Shown here: positions 62,910 through 64,000 of the stretch, one piece after another
Position numbering within the stretch: position 1 is the first letter of the stretch
Layout of the letters: every line of letters begins with the position of its first letter
NCBI GenBank assembly: GCA_043228905.1
Contig: JBHGNT010000013.1
Location: forward strand, 21,080,001 to 21,144,000
Direction of reading: 5' to 3'
DNA: 64,000 bases
From: Azolla caroliniana
Lineage: Eukaryota; Polypodiophyta
Notes under the pieces: generated by a model
Told to the model about the DNA's origin: nothing
The model's input: the letters and a program-made list of their open reading frames with translations, nothing else
The model's database searches: none
Made by a program: the position numbers and the translations under genes

Positions 62910-63936
62910 TGTCGTGAAGATCCGTCACTAAGCGCGGATTGTGAGGCGGAACCACCGGGGTCCTGGACCAGAAGGATTCGAAGTTGGCACAAGGTTTAGC
63001 GAGATAGTATCTAACATAGATTGAGAGGGAGAGAAATCGAGATTAAACGCTTGACTTTAGATTGAGAGAGATTGAAATGGCGAGAGAGAGATATTGCGAT
63101 CAAGATTAAATGCTTGACATTAGATTTGAGAGACAAGATATATCATCAATTGGATGACAAATTTTCTTCTTATTAAATTCTTGAATAGTACATTAATACA
63201 TTACATCATACCCCTTTTCACTTTTATATCCTCTTTTATAGATGCCCTCATGCATATGATTCAGGTGATGCATGTTTGCCATTTGGCGCTCATGCGTTAC
63301 ATGTGATGCATGATAATCATGTCACTCATTTAAGGTCTCATGTATGAGAATTTACATGTAAAACTACAATAATAAAAATATAATTTTAAGAAAATGTCTT
63401 GGCTTAGTGGTAAGCCTATTGACTCTCAACTTGGAGGTCATCGGTCTAATCATCTATCTATCTGGTCATCAGTCACCGTTGCCAAATGCCGTCGGATGCT
63501 GCCGGATGTTGGTTGTGGGCTCCATCGCCGGTCCAGTTTTGGTTGGCCAAAACCTATACAAGTAGTTAGGCCACACCCGCTCATCCAATTAGCTTAATTC
63601 AAGTCACCTTGAACTCTCTATACTCCACACATCAACACAAAGATAATAGCTTTTGCTCAGCCTTATATACGGTGAGATCCTTATTTGTGGGACATCTCAT
63701 AGTTTTATCTTTCTCTTTTCCATTACAAACTTCTTACCCACATAACTTGAGACTTAGATGTTTGTTTCTTATGTAGTAAAGTGCATTTGAAAGCTCTTGA
63801 AGACCTCCATCGTTTTGTTCTAAAATATTAAAATTATTTAAAATTAGTATCTTCACTATTATTTTTTTATGCGATTCACACTCGATTTCGTATGTTTTAT
63901 GCGATTTTCACACCATTGCCGAAAATCTTCACGACA
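62910..63936 (-). repeat. Lone, diverged LTR of the G2 family
   Basis: 1027 bp from TGTCGTGAAGATCC to TTCACGACA, aligning with the G2 5' LTR (8190-9158) over its whole length with many substitutions and small indels. No PBS or PPT/hairpin lies on either side, and the flanking bases (ATGC, TCGC) do not form a duplication. It is most likely an old solo LTR or one altered by recombination. It contains a tRNA-like segment at 63400-63453. Confidence 0.8.
63400..63453 (+). other. tRNA-like segment in the lone G2-family LTR
   Basis: TGGCTTAGTGGTAAGCC (A-box-like, perfect GGCTTA/TAAGCC stem) is followed by GACTCTCAACTTGGAGGTC and a decayed B box. It corresponds to 8590-8653. Confidence 0.4.
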
Positions 63937-64000
63937 TCGCCTCCTCAAGCTCCGTGCGGCTTCCGTTAAACCTTCAACTTTCTTCGCCGTGGCAATCTTG
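63937..64000. other. Unassigned end of window
   Basis: 64 bp of unrecognised sequence; it does not resemble the internal side of a G2-family LTR. Confidence 0.4.

Noticed and set aside
1-64000. Host low-copy genes, envelope genes, rRNA, defence or biosynthetic systems
   Set aside because: Every long frame on both strands is explained by gag, pro, pol, copia polyprotein or LINE proteins, or by their shadows. No env-like frame lies between pol and a 3' LTR.

Overview
The window is nuclear plant-type repeat DNA. It is made almost entirely of retrotransposons inserted into one another, and I found no host protein gene, rRNA, functional tRNA or CRISPR array. A land plant is suggested by Ty1/copia elements primed by initiator tRNA-Met (TGGTATCAGAGC), a chromodomain Ty3/gypsy element, and an L1-type LINE whose ORF2 ends in a plant-style zf-RVT domain. 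The species cannot be named. A seed-free plant is possible because several gypsy families do not look like the common angiosperm lineages, but that is a guess.

Working names: G1-G6 are Ty3/gypsy elements, C1-C4 are Ty1/copia elements, L1 is the LINE. From the left: G1 (+, 1-1882) sits in the 3' LTR of G2 (-, to 9158). G2 sits in the 3' LTR of G3 (-, to 22797), which also holds the complete chromovirus G4 (-, 12422-19527). G3 sits in the old copia C1 (-, 22798-61150). C1 also holds G5 (-, 23247-58478). G5 holds G6 (+, 27794-49368), and its 5' LTR is split by the LINE (+, 51794-58156). G6 holds a solo copia LTR (29427-30035) and copia C2 (-, 34504-45625), which holds copia C3 (+, 35840-41414). 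C1 itself lies in the degraded copia C4 (+, 61151 onward). The deepest chain is C4 > C1 > G5 > G6 > C2 > C3. A diverged lone LTR of the G2 family lies at 62910-63936.

G1, G2, G3, G5 and G6 are one clade: LTR ends TGTCG...CGACA, a shared non-iMet primer site, a Gag-Pro frame, a Pol frame, and no chromodomain. Comparing them inside this window shows two conserved structures. First, between Pro and Pol there is a GGATTTT slippery heptamer overlapping the Pro stop, about 5-6 nt of spacer and an apparent H-type pseudoknot; Pol is in the -1 frame in every copy. Second, a 6-bp hairpin with an 8-nt loop lies exactly 17-18 nt upstream of the 3' LTR in all five elements, with compensatory base changes. 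The LTRs of this clade also carry an antisense tRNA-like A-box/B-box segment.

Elements with near-identical LTRs or intact frames (G4, C2, C3, G2, LINE) are recent. G3, G5, C1 and C4 are decayed, and many of the stops look like C-to-T changes.
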